Assembly (NCBI RefSeq): GCF_004571025.1
Contig: NZ_SPQT01000014.1
Span: 62,001-126,000 of the forward strand
Reading direction: 5' to 3'
Source of the DNA: Bradyrhizobium niftali
Lineage (GTDB): Bacteria > Pseudomonadota > Alphaproteobacteria > Rhizobiales > Xanthobacteraceae
DNA length: 64,000 nt
Below, piece by piece: positions 25,434 to 33,653 of this stretch. The notes beneath the pieces are model-generated. The model did not search any database. It was not told the DNA's origin and saw only the letters and a list, made by a program, of their open reading frames with translations. A program made the translations under genes and the position numbers. Positions within the stretch are counted from its first letter, which is position 1; every line of letters starts with the position of its first letter.

Positions 25434-25958
25434 ATGAGTGCGCCGCCGAATGCGAGCGGCCAATTGCCGTGGCCGCTATGGGCCTATGTGCCGGGCGAGG
25501 CCGCCGGGCTTGATGCCGACTACGTGACGCTCGACATGGCCAAGGCGCTGGTGCCCTCGGCCTTTCGCGGCCATGTGCCGGCGCGCCATCCGGCACTGCG
25601 CTACGGGCTCGCGCTCAACGACCGCGGCTATTTCTGGGAAGCGCAGGAGGTGCTGGAGGCGGTGTGGGCCGCGGCGCCCCAGGGCGGCCGCGAGCGCATT
25701 CTGCTGCGGGCCTGTATCCACGTCGCCAATGCGAATTTGCGGCTGCGCATGCAGAGGTCGCATTCGGCGGCACGGCTGTTCGGCGAGGCGCTGGCGGAGC
25801 TGCGCGCGCTGAGCGCGCGCAAGACGGCCGCAGTCGGCGACGGCTTTGTCGAGAGCTTCCCCATTGCGGCGCTGACGGCCCTGCTCCAGGCCAAGATCGG
25901 CCGTCCCCAGCTCTCCAAGGCCGACTGGATCGCACTCGGCGCCATCGTGCGGTCCTAG
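25434..25958 (+). CDS. DUF309 domain protein
   Basis: 174 residues. The DUF309 core is clear: HPALRYGLALNDRGYFWEAQEVLEAVW (two-helix motif with the conserved YFWEAxEVLExxW), then RILLRACIHVANANLRLRM. Starts 21 bases after the hydrolase stop, so it is in the same operon. The family has no established function; its placement in a benzoate operon is the only clue. Confidence 0.85.
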   Translation: MSAPPNASGQLPWPLWAYVPGEAAGLDADYVTLDMAKALVPSAFRGHVPARHPALRYGLALNDRGYFWEAQEVLEAVWAAAPQGGRERILLRACIHVANANLRLRMQRSHSAARLFGEALAELRALSARKTAAVGDGFVESFPIAALTALLQAKIGRPQLSKADWIALGAIVRS

Positions 25959-25967
25959 GCGCCCTCA

Positions 25968-26052
25968 TGAAACAAAGTGCATGTCTTGGCCGTTAGGGAC
26001 TAGACGCACGCCAAAATGTGCATTATTGTGCATCTAACGGTTAAACCAAGAC
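25968..26052. promoter_or_regulatory. boxC control region: two BoxR-type sites inside a long interrupted palindrome
   Basis: Two TGCA-type elements: TGAA-ACAAAG-TGCA at 25968-25981 and TGCA-TTATTG-TGCA at 26019-26032. Around the second is a long inverted repeat: GTCTTGGCCGTTAG at 25983-25996 pairs with CTAACGG (26034-26040), TTAAA, CCAAGAC (26046-26052). The start of boxC is at 26070. TGCA-N6-TGCA is the pattern known for BzdR/BoxR operators. Confidence 0.6.
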
Positions 26053-26069
26053 GAACTCAAGGGTGGCCC

Positions 26070-27758
26070 ATGGCCGGGGAAGATCGGCGCCTCGCAGGCG
26101 GCGCGACATTCATCGATTTCCAGACCGAACCGTCCCGCTACAAGCACTGGAAGCTCGCGGTCGACGGCGACGTCGCGACCCTGACCATGGACGTCGACGA
26201 GAATGGCGGCCTGTTCGAGGGCTATCTGCTCAAGCTCAATTCCTACGACCTCGGCGTCGACATCGAGCTTGCCGATGCGATCCAGCGGCTGCGCTTCGAG
26301 CATCCCGAGGTGAAGGTCGTGGTGATGCGCTCGGCCAAGAACCGCGTGTTCTGTGCCGGCGCCAACATCCGCATGCTCGCGGGCTCCACCCATGCCCACA
26401 AGGTCAATTTCTGCAAGTTCACCAACGAGACCCGCAACGGCATCGAGGATTCGTCCGAGAATTCCGGCCAGCGCTTCATCACCGTGGTGAACGGCTCGGC
26501 CGCCGGCGGCGGCTATGAGCTCGCGCTCGCGACCGACCACATCATCCTCGCCGACGACGGTGCTTCCTCGGTGGCGCTGCCCGAAGTGCCGCTGCTCGCG
26601 GTGCTGCCGGGCACCGGCGGCCTCACCCGCGTCGTCGACAAGCGCAAGGTGCGCCGCGACCATGCCGACTTCTTCTGCACCATCGAGGAAGGCGTGAAAG
26701 GCAAGCGCGCCGTGCAGTGGCGTCTCGTCGACGAGATCGCGCCGAACTCCAAGCTGGAAGGCAGGATTGCCGAGCGCGTCAAGGAATTCGCAGCTTCCTC
26801 CAGGCGCAGCGGCAGCGGCAAGGGCATTGCGCTGACGCCGCTCAGGCGCATCGTCGACGAGACCAGCCTGCGCTACGGCTTCGTCACCGTCGACGTCGAT
26901 CGTGCCGCCCGCATCGCCACCATCTCGATCAAGGCGCCGGAGACGGCGCCGCCCGCCGACATCGACGGCATGATGGCGCAGGGCGCTTCGTTCTGGCCGC
27001 TCCAGGTCGCGCGCGAGCTCGACGATGCGATCCTGCATCTGCGCATCAACGAGCTCGAGATCGCCATGCTGGTGTTCAAGAGCCATGGCGACCGCGCCCA
27101 TGTGCTCGCAGCCGACGCCTTCCTCGACACCAACAAGGCGCACTGGCTGGTCAACGAGATCAGGCATTACTGGAAGCGCGTGCTGAAGCGTATCGACGTC
27201 ACCTCGCGGACGCTGGTGACGCTGGTCGAGCCCGGCTCCTGCTTTGCCGGCACGCTCGCCGAGCTCGTCTTCGCCGCCGATCGCTCCTACATGCTGATCG
27301 GCACCCGCCAGGGCGACAACCGGCCGCCGCCGTCGATCGAGCTGTCGGCGATGAACTTTGGCCCGTATCCGATGAGCCATGGCCTGACGCGGCTGCAGTC
27401 GCGCTTCCAGGCCGACCCGTCCGACCTGGAGCGCGCGGAAGCCACCGTCGGCACCAGCCTCGACGCCGAGGAGGCCGAGGAGCTCGGCCTCGTCACCTTC
27501 GCGCTCGACGACATCGACTGGGATGACGAGGTCCGCGTGTTTCTGGAGGAGCGCGCCAGCTTCTCGCCCGACAGCCTCACCGGCATGGAAGCGAGCCTCC
27601 GCTTCGTCGGCCCGGAGACGATGGAATCAAAGATCTTCGCGCGCCTCACCGCCTGGCAGAACTGGATCTTCCAGCGCCCGAACGCGGTCGGCGAGGAAGG
27701 CGCGCTCCGCCGTTACGGCAGCGGGCAGAAGCCGAAATTCGATATGACGCGGGTTTGA
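26070..27758 (+). CDS. boxC: Benzoyl-CoA-dihydrodiol lyase / 2,3-epoxybenzoyl-CoA dihydrolase BoxC
   Basis: Opens the ring of 2,3-epoxybenzoyl-CoA to an aldehyde CoA ester plus formate. 562 residues with a crotonase-like N-terminal half (VVMRSAKNRVFCAGANIRMLAG, NGSAAGGGYELALATD) and a second, diverged crotonase-like half (TLVEPGSCFAGTLAELVFAAD). The length fits BoxC. The start chosen is MAGEDRRLAGG; the frame runs open to 26016 but that would translate the operator. Preceded by a control region with BoxR-type sites; boxB follows after a repeat. Confidence 0.94.
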   Translation: MAGEDRRLAGGATFIDFQTEPSRYKHWKLAVDGDVATLTMDVDENGGLFEGYLLKLNSYDLGVDIELADAIQRLRFEHPEVKVVVMRSAKNRVFCAGANIRMLAGSTHAHKVNFCKFTNETRNGIEDSSENSGQRFITVVNGSAAGGGYELALATDHIILADDGASSVALPEVPLLAVLPGTGGLTRVVDKRKVRRDHADFFCTIEEGVKGKRAVQWRLVDEIAPNSKLEGRIAERVKEFAASSRRSGSGKGIALTPLRRIVDETSLRYGFVTVDVDRAARIATISIKAPETAPPADIDGMMAQGASFWPLQVARELDDAILHLRINELEIAMLVFKSHGDRAHVLAADAFLDTNKAHWLVNEIRHYWKRVLKRIDVTSRTLVTLVEPGSCFAGTLAELVFAADRSYMLIGTRQGDNRPPPSIELSAMNFGPYPMSHGLTRLQSRFQADPSDLERAEATVGTSLDAEEAEELGLVTFALDDIDWDDEVRVFLEERASFSPDSLTGMEASLRFVGPETMESKIFARLTAWQNWIFQRPNAVGEEGALRRYGSGQKPKFDMTRV

Positions 27759-27769
27759 TGACTCTCGTG

Positions 27770-27893
27770 TCCCGGGCGCGCTGCGGCACGAAGTGACGCT
27801 GCGCAGAACCGGGACCCATAGTGGACCGAATCATGGGTCCCGGCTCTGCAGTGCACCGCTTCGCGCTGCGCAGTGTCCGGGACAAGAGACAGA
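27770..27893. repeat. Family R3 repeat between boxC and boxB
   Basis: An imperfect inverted repeat with paired CGGGACCCAT/ATGGGTCCCG arms at its centre and GTGTCCCGGGCGCGCTGCGG / CGCGCTGCGCAGTGTCCGGG outer arms. As RNA it would fold into a long stem between the two box genes. Confidence 0.8.
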
Positions 27894-27908
27894 CCAAGGA
27901 GCACGGCC

Positions 27909-29360
27909 ATGAACATGAACATCATGAACGTCGACTACTCGACCAAGATTCCCAACAACGTCAATCTCGCCGAAGACCGCCAGGTGCTGAAGGCGCTCGA
28001 AGGCTGGCATCCCGGCTACATGGACTGGTGGAGCGACATGGGGCCGGAAGGTTTTCAGGAGTCGCTGGTGTATCTGCGCACCGCCTACTCCGTCGATCCG
28101 CGCGGCTGGGCCAAGTTCGACTATGTCCGCATGCCCGACTATCGCTGGGGCATCCTGCTTGCGCCGCAGGAAGAGAACCGCGTCGTTCCCTTCGGCGAGC
28201 ATTATGGCGAGCCGGCCTGGCAGGAAGTGCCAGGCGAGCATCGCGCCATGCTGCGCCGCCTGATCGTGATCCAGGGTGACACCGAGCCGGCCTCGGTCGA
28301 ACAGCAGCGCCACCTCGGCAAGACCGCGCCCTCGCTCTACGACATGCGCAACCTGTTCCAGGTCAATGTCGAGGAAGGCCGCCACCTCTGGGCGATGGTC
28401 TACCTGCTCCAGAAGTATTTCGGCCGCGACGGCCGCGAGGAAGCCGACGATCTGCTGCGCCGCCGCTCCGGCGATGCGGACGCGCCGCGCATGCTCGGCG
28501 CCTTCAACGAGGCGACGCCGGACTGGCTGTCCTTCTTCATGTTCACCTACTTCACTGACCGTGACGGCAAGATGCAGCTGCACAGCCTCGCGCAGTCCGG
28601 CTTCGATCCCTTGTCGCGCACCTGCCGCTTCATGCTCACGGAAGAAGCGCACCACATGTTCGTCGGCGAGACCGGCATCACCCGTGTCGTGCAGCGCACC
28701 TGCGATGCGATGCGCGAAGCCGGCATCACCGATCCCACCGACATCGCCAAGGTCCGCGCGCTCGGTGTGATCGACCTGCCGACCATCCAGAAGAAGCTGA
28801 ACCTGCACTACACGCTGTCGCTCGACCTGTTCGGCTCCGAGGTCTCGACCAACGCGGCCAACGCCTTCAACGCCGGCATCAAGGGCCGCTATCACGAGAC
28901 CCAGATCGAGGACGATCACCAGCTCAAGAACGCCACCTATCCGGTGCTCAAGTTCATCAACGGCGAGATCAAGCTGGTGGACGAGCCGGCGCTGACCGCG
29001 CTCAACATGCGCCTGCGCGACGATTACAGCCAGGATTGCGTCAAGGGCATGCTGCGCTGGAACAAGGTGATCTCGACCGCGGGCTACGACTTCAAGCTGA
29101 CCTTGCCCAACGTCGCCTTCCACCGCCACATCGGCGAGTTCAAGGACGTCCACGCCACACCCGACGGCATTTTGATCGACGATGCCACCTGGGCCAAGCG
29201 CAAGGACGAGTGGCTGCCTTCGACGGCCGACGGCGACTTCATCACCTCCTTGATGCAGCCCGTCACCGAAACCGGCAAGTTCGCCTCCTGGATCTCGCCG
29301 CCGAAAGTCGGCATCGACAACAAGCCCGGCGATTTCGAGTACGTGAAGATCGAGTCGTAA
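27909..29360 (+). CDS. boxB: Benzoyl-CoA 2,3-epoxidase oxygenase subunit BoxB
   Basis: Di-iron oxygenase that epoxidises benzoyl-CoA with electrons from the reductase BoxA. 483 residues; iron-ligand helices read QVNVEEGRHLWAM and LTEEAHHMFVGE, giving the E/ExxH pairs of the class. The start chosen is the ATG reading MNMNIMNVDYSTK with AAGGAG nine bases upstream. BoxA (ferredoxin-reductase type) is not encoded after it; an SDR gene is convergent instead. Confidence 0.94.
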   Translation: MNMNIMNVDYSTKIPNNVNLAEDRQVLKALEGWHPGYMDWWSDMGPEGFQESLVYLRTAYSVDPRGWAKFDYVRMPDYRWGILLAPQEENRVVPFGEHYGEPAWQEVPGEHRAMLRRLIVIQGDTEPASVEQQRHLGKTAPSLYDMRNLFQVNVEEGRHLWAMVYLLQKYFGRDGREEADDLLRRRSGDADAPRMLGAFNEATPDWLSFFMFTYFTDRDGKMQLHSLAQSGFDPLSRTCRFMLTEEAHHMFVGETGITRVVQRTCDAMREAGITDPTDIAKVRALGVIDLPTIQKKLNLHYTLSLDLFGSEVSTNAANAFNAGIKGRYHETQIEDDHQLKNATYPVLKFINGEIKLVDEPALTALNMRLRDDYSQDCVKGMLRWNKVISTAGYDFKLTLPNVAFHRHIGEFKDVHATPDGILIDDATWAKRKDEWLPSTADGDFITSLMQPVTETGKFASWISPPKVGIDNKPGDFEYVKIES

Positions 29361-29399
29361 CGGCTGCTTGCGAGACGCGACGACCGCGCCATACGAAGA

Positions 29400-29505
29400 C
29401 TGTCATCACCCGCGAAAGCGGGTGATCCAGTATTCCAGAGACAGCAGAGATAAATCGAGGAGCCGCGGCGTACTGGATGCCCCGGTCAAGCCGGGGCATG
29501 ACAGC
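29400..29505. repeat. Family R2 palindromic repeat
   Basis: Arms TCACCCGCGAAAGCGGGTGA and CCCCGGTCAAGCCGGGGCAT with the family core ATCCAGTATTCC and GGCGTACTGGAT. It lies between convergent boxB and the SDR gene and may end both transcripts. Confidence 0.85.
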
Positions 29506-29524
29506 GGAGTGTGGGCGCCGCCGC

Positions 29525-30325
29525 CTAACCCGCGATCTCCAGCCCGGCATTGGCGTAGACCACGCCGCCATCCACCGCGATGGTGTTGCCGACCACGTAA
29601 TCGCCGGCACGCGAGGCGAGATAGATCGCGACCCCTGCCATGTCCTCGTCGGTTCCGATGCGCCGCGCCGGAATGCGCTTGGCGACCTCGTCCGAATGGT
29701 CGCGCGCGGCCCGGTTCATGTCGGACTTGAACGCGCCGGGCGCGATCGCGGTGACGTTGATGTTGTCCTTGATCAGCTTCGTCGCCATGCGCCGCGTCAG
29801 ATGGATCACGGCGGCCTTGCTGGCGGCGTAGGAATAGGTCTCGCCCGGATTGACGAAGATGCCGTCGACCGAGGCGATGTTGATGACCTTGGCCGGACGT
29901 TCTGCGCTTGCCGCCGCGCGCAGCGGCTTCGCCAGCGCCTTGGTCAGGAAGAACAGCGACTTGACGTTGAGGTCCATCACCTTGTCCCAGCCGCTTTCGG
30001 GGAATTCGTCGAACTCCGCGCCCCAGGCCGCGCCGGCATTGTTGACGAGGATGTCGAGCTTCGGCTCCAGCTTGATGATTTCGCCCGCGAGCTTGTCGCA
30101 GCCCTCGACGGTCGAGATGTCGATCGGCAGCGCGATGCACTCGCCGTCATATTGGTCTGAGAGCTCTTTCGCCGTCGCCTCGCACGGCCCGGCCTTGCGC
30201 GCGGTGATGTAGACCTTCGCAGCGCCCTGCGCCAGGAAGCCCGCCGCGATCATCTTGCCGATGCCGCGCGAGCCGCCGGTCACGAGTGCGATGCGGCCTT
30301 TGAGCGAGAACAGATCGTTGAACAT
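29525..30325 (-). CDS. Short-chain dehydrogenase/reductase (SDR)
   Basis: Classical SDR of 266 residues: cofactor motif TGGSRGIG (17-24), NNAG (about 90), catalytic serine in NIASVDG, and YSYAASKAA (YxxxK). An Asp/Arg-type pattern after the second strand (ITARKAG) suggests NADP preference. Substrate unknown. It follows no operon partner; the upstream deacetylase gene is on the same strand but 286 bases away across repeats. Not a BoxA or BoxD homologue by motif. Confidence 0.88.
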   Translation of the reverse strand: MFNDLFSLKGRIALVTGGSRGIGKMIAAGFLAQGAAKVYITARKAGPCEATAKELSDQYDGECIALPIDISTVEGCDKLAGEIIKLEPKLDILVNNAGAAWGAEFDEFPESGWDKVMDLNVKSLFFLTKALAKPLRAAASAERPAKVINIASVDGIFVNPGETYSYAASKAAVIHLTRRMATKLIKDNINVTAIAPGAFKSDMNRAARDHSDEVAKRIPARRIGTDEDMAGVAIYLASRAGDYVVGNTIAVDGGVVYANAGLEIAG

Positions 30326-30451
30326 GGTACCTCCCTTTGGTTTGGCGACGTTTTGGGCGGGGAGGGGGAGGGAGTCAATCGCGTCGTCGTCCTGGCCTTC
30401 GCCAGGGCGACGGCAGAGTTGGTTATGGCCGCGGCTGCATCAGCCTCAACT

Positions 30452-30602
30452 TGTCGTCCCGGCCTAGTGCGCAATTGCGCACGGGGGCCGGGACCCATAA
30501 CCACAGGGAGAAGTTTGGCGAAGACTCGTTGTCCGGTACTCATACCAACCGCAATCGATAGATTCCGCGGTATGAGTCCCGGCCTACGCCGGGACGACAG
30601 CG
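30452..30602. repeat. Family R3 repeat, doublet form
   Basis: Two divergent halves, GTCGTCCCGGCCTAGTGCGC and CGGCCTACGCCGGGACGACA, flank a middle with GGGACCCATA and GTATGAGTCCCGG. Fills the gap between the SDR and deacetylase genes together with degraded copies. Confidence 0.8.
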
Positions 30603-30611
30603 GGGGTGAGG

Positions 30612-31670
30612 CTACGCCGCCGCAATCCGGCGGAAGCCGTTCCACATCGCGGTCGCGGCGCCCGAGGTCAGCACCGGCAGGATCCGCGCGTCCTGGTAAT
30701 TGCCGTTGAGCGAGACGCGCGGCAGCGCGGTCATGTGGCCGGCGTTCTCGGCGAACAGCATGCCGGGTCGTGTCGTCACCGCGGTCTTGAAGCCGGCCGA
30801 TGCGGCCAGCGCAAATTCGCGCATCCCGGCTGCCTCGCGGTCGCCATAGGGATAGGCGAAGTGCAGCACGGGACGCTCCAGTGCCTGCTCGATCCGCGCG
30901 CGGCTCACCGCCATCTCCTGCGCGGCGATCTCCTCGCTCTGCCTGGCGAGATTGCAATGGCTGATGGTGTGCGCGCCGATCGTGACCAGCGGATCTGCGG
31001 CGAGCTGCTTCACCCCGTCCCAGGACAGGCAGAGGGTGCGGCACAGCGCTTCCATGTCGACGCCATGCCTGGCGCAGAGCGCCGCGATCTCGCGCGAGAG
31101 ATCATGCTCGCCCGGCAGCGCGCGCAGCCAGTCGTGCAGGCGGTCGAACGCCGCCTGTTTCGCGGCAGGCGTCGTCGCGTCGAGCCGGAGCGCGGAATCG
31201 CCGATTGTTACGTCGATCTGCTCGGCCCCGGCGATCACGGCTTCCAGCGCCGTCCACCACAGCCGCCCGGTGCCCTCGGCGAAATCGCTCGCGACATAGA
31301 CCGCCAAAGGCGCGTCAAATTCGCGCAGCACTGGCAGCGCATGGTCCAGATTATCGCGATAGCCGTCGTCGAGGGTGAAGGCGGCGAAGCGGCGGGTGAA
31401 CCGGCCCTGCGCCAGCCGCTCATGCAGCTCGTCCATGCTGACGATGTCGATGTCGCGCGAGCGCAGATGGCGCAGCGTCGCGCGCAGGAAATCCGGGGTG
31501 ACCTCCAGATGCCGGTTCGGCTGGAACGCGGCGTCGCGGGCCGGCCGCACGTGGTGCAGCATGAAAATGGCGCCGACGCCCGACAGGAGCGGGCGCAACA
31601 GGTGGTGCGCTCCGCTGAAATAGAGTGCTCCCAGCCCGGCGCGGATGACGTTGTTACGAAGTTGTTTCAT
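30612..31670 (-). CDS. Polysaccharide deacetylase (NodB-homology) family protein
   Basis: 352 residues. The NodB-type metal triad is visible: TLDDGYRDN (Asp-Asp), then GAHTISHCNLAR (HxxxH), and FAYPYGDREA later. The N-terminal segment LGALYFSGAHHLLRPLLSGVGAIFMLHHV is hydrophobic and may anchor it to the membrane or be a signal. Such proteins remove N-acetyl or other acyl groups from surface polysaccharides. It is not nodulation NodB by size or context. Divergent from the OmpA/BON gene. Confidence 0.87.
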   Translation of the reverse strand: MKQLRNNVIRAGLGALYFSGAHHLLRPLLSGVGAIFMLHHVRPARDAAFQPNRHLEVTPDFLRATLRHLRSRDIDIVSMDELHERLAQGRFTRRFAAFTLDDGYRDNLDHALPVLREFDAPLAVYVASDFAEGTGRLWWTALEAVIAGAEQIDVTIGDSALRLDATTPAAKQAAFDRLHDWLRALPGEHDLSREIAALCARHGVDMEALCRTLCLSWDGVKQLAADPLVTIGAHTISHCNLARQSEEIAAQEMAVSRARIEQALERPVLHFAYPYGDREAAGMREFALAASAGFKTAVTTRPGMLFAENAGHMTALPRVSLNGNYQDARILPVLTSGAATAMWNGFRRIAAA

Positions 31671-31835
31671 GACCCGCTGGCGGACTCTGGCCTTCCGTTT
31701 TCAACTTACGGAAGAACCCTTGAAGAAAAAGTTATTCCAATTGTCCACGCAAAGGCCTTGCGAGGGCCGCCATTTCCGGTTTGACAGCCTGCCAAGGGTT
31801 TGTTTTGTCTCCGGTTCCAGAGTTCGGGTCGTCGA

Positions 31836-33230
31836 ATGCAGAAGCTTTTCAGGTGGGCCAGCAAATGGTGGCCAGGGCTGATCCCCCTGGCCGTCATGTG
31901 GGGATTTGCGGCCTGGAATAACACCTTACCGGTCGAGGCGGACCTGTCTGCCCGCAGCTCGGCGGCGCTCAAGGATACCGTTCTGGACAAGACCCGGATC
32001 GCGGTGGACGGCCGCGACGTCAGCCTGGCCGCGGACGCCTTTTCCGAGGAAGGGCGCCGTGACGCCGTGATGGCGGTGGAGATCGTCCCGGGCGTGCGCC
32101 TGGTCGACGACCGGACCCGCCTCGTTGCCGAGGCGAAGCCCTTCGTCTGGAACGCCGAGCGTGACGTGGTGCGGGTGACGCTGTCGGGCTCCGCGCCCTT
32201 GCCGTCGATGAAGGCCCGCCTGACGGAGGTCGCACGCAAGGAGGTCGGCGGCGTCGAGGTGGCCGATCAGATGGGGCTGGCGCGTGGCGCGCCACCGCGT
32301 TTCGAGGCCGCCGCGATGCTTCTGCTCGACCAGATCGGCAAGCTCAAGGACGGCAAGATCACGATCTCCGACACAAAGGTCAATCTGTCGGGGATGGCGC
32401 GCGAGCTCGGCGGACGCGAGGCGATCGCGGCTGCGCTGAAGAATTTGCCGGAAGGGTTCTCGATCGCCGCCAACGACATCAAGGCGCCGCCCTACATCTT
32501 CCAGGCCTACAAGGACCCGGTTGCCGCGACCGTGACGCTGACCGGCTATGTTCCGGACAACAATGTCCATGCGGCGATCGCGACCAGCGCGTCGCGAAAA
32601 TTCTTCAACGAGAAGGTCGTCGACAATCTCAAGGCCAGCCTCGGTGCGCCCGGCGCCTTCAATCCCGCCGTGGTCGCAGCGCTCGGAGCGCTGTCGCGGC
32701 TGTCGACCGGCACGCTCGTGGTGTCCGATCGCGAGGTGAAGCTGTCGGGCGATGCGCTCTATGAAGGCGCTGCCAACGACATTCGTGCCGGCCTCGGCAA
32801 GGACTTCCCGAAAAACTGGCAGTACAAGCCGGAAATCACGGTGAAGCCCGCGCCGGGCCCGGTCGACGGCACCGTCTGCCAGCAATTGTTCTCCGAGCTC
32901 CTGACCAAGGGCAAGATCCGCTTCGCAACGAAGCGCGCCGACATCGATCCGGACTCTGCGGGAATCCTCGACCATCTGATCGAGACGGCGCTGCGCTGTC
33001 CCACCACCAATATCGAGGTCGCCGGGCACACTGATGCCGACGGTGAGGACGCGTTCAACCAGGCTCTCTCGGAGAAGCGCGCGCAGGCGGTGATCGACTA
33101 TCTGGTCAAGGCCGGCCTTCCCGCCAGCCGCTTCGCCGCGGTCGGCCACGGCAGCACGCAGCCCGTCGCCGGTAACGACACCGACGACGGCAAGGCGCAG
33201 AACCGCCGCATCGAATTTCTGGTGAGGTGA
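31836..33230 (+). CDS. OmpA-family protein with BON-like repeats
   Basis: 464 residues. One N-terminal membrane segment (WWPGLIPLAVMWGFAAW), repeats resembling BON domains (ALKDTVLDKTRIAVDGRDVSLAADAFSEEGR; VTLTGYVPDNNVHAAI), then a C-terminal OmpA peptidoglycan-binding domain (IEVAGHTDADGEDAFNQALSEKRAQAVIDYL). Probably a membrane-anchored periplasmic protein that binds the wall. The start chosen is MQKLFRWASKWWPG. A small membrane protein gene follows after two bases. Confidence 0.87.
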   Translation: MQKLFRWASKWWPGLIPLAVMWGFAAWNNTLPVEADLSARSSAALKDTVLDKTRIAVDGRDVSLAADAFSEEGRRDAVMAVEIVPGVRLVDDRTRLVAEAKPFVWNAERDVVRVTLSGSAPLPSMKARLTEVARKEVGGVEVADQMGLARGAPPRFEAAAMLLLDQIGKLKDGKITISDTKVNLSGMARELGGREAIAAALKNLPEGFSIAANDIKAPPYIFQAYKDPVAATVTLTGYVPDNNVHAAIATSASRKFFNEKVVDNLKASLGAPGAFNPAVVAALGALSRLSTGTLVVSDREVKLSGDALYEGAANDIRAGLGKDFPKNWQYKPEITVKPAPGPVDGTVCQQLFSELLTKGKIRFATKRADIDPDSAGILDHLIETALRCPTTNIEVAGHTDADGEDAFNQALSEKRAQAVIDYLVKAGLPASRFAAVGHGSTQPVAGNDTDDGKAQNRRIEFLVR

Positions 33231-33232
33231 CG

Positions 33233-33529
33233 ATGCCCTATCTCCTCTCGTTCCATCTGGGCTGGCTGATCGGATCGCTGGTGCTGGGTTTCTGCATGGG
33301 CTGGATCTCGGTGGTCCAGCGCGGCAACGGCACCTCGAAGGTCACCGCGCGCTGGCTCGCCGCGCTCGCCGTCGCGCTGGTCGCGGCCTCGTTCGCGCAT
33401 GTGGTCCCCGGCCGCTTCGGCTACTGGCTCGACCTCGGCCTCATCATGTTCGCCTGCTACCTGGTCGGCTGCACCATCGGCGCCTGGCTGCGCGACCGGG
33501 TGGTCTCGCGGAGCCAGCCAGCGGCTTGA
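33233..33529 (+). CDS. Small membrane protein (98 aa)
   Basis: 98 residues with about three hydrophobic segments (LGWLIGSLVLGFCMGWI; WLAALAVALVAASFAHVV; GLIMFACYLVGCTIGAWL). It starts two bases after the OmpA/BON stop, so it is co-expressed and probably works with that protein at the envelope. No family name recognised. Confidence 0.75.
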   Translation: MPYLLSFHLGWLIGSLVLGFCMGWISVVQRGNGTSKVTARWLAALAVALVAASFAHVVPGRFGYWLDLGLIMFACYLVGCTIGAWLRDRVVSRSQPAA

Positions 33530-33617
33530 GTCTCGGGGCCCGCCTTAAGGGGGCGCCTGCCTGACATCGCGATAACGGATTGATGGGTAGCCAAATTACC
33601 CAATGGAGAAAGCGCGC

Positions 33618-33653
33618 TTGACAATAATACGTACGTACGTATTATGCGCTCCA
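33618..33653 (+). promoter_or_regulatory. Self-complementary TetR operator overlapping a near-consensus promoter
   Basis: TTGACA (33618-33623), a 16-base spacer and TATTAT (33640-33645) make a strong sigma-70 promoter. The spacer and -10 lie inside a perfect 22-base palindrome at 33624-33645: ATAATACGTAC followed by its complement, with three CGTA-type steps at its centre. A start site about seven bases after the -10 would fall at 33652-33653, on the ATG of the TetR gene. Confidence 0.75.

Noticed and set aside
29525..30325. The SDR gene as part of the box pathway.
   Set aside because: It is convergent with boxB behind a repeat and carries no feature of BoxA or of the aldehyde dehydrogenase BoxD.
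30612..31670. The deacetylase as nodulation gene nodB.
   Set aside because: At 352 residues it is too long, has a different N-terminus, and no nod genes or nod box are nearby.
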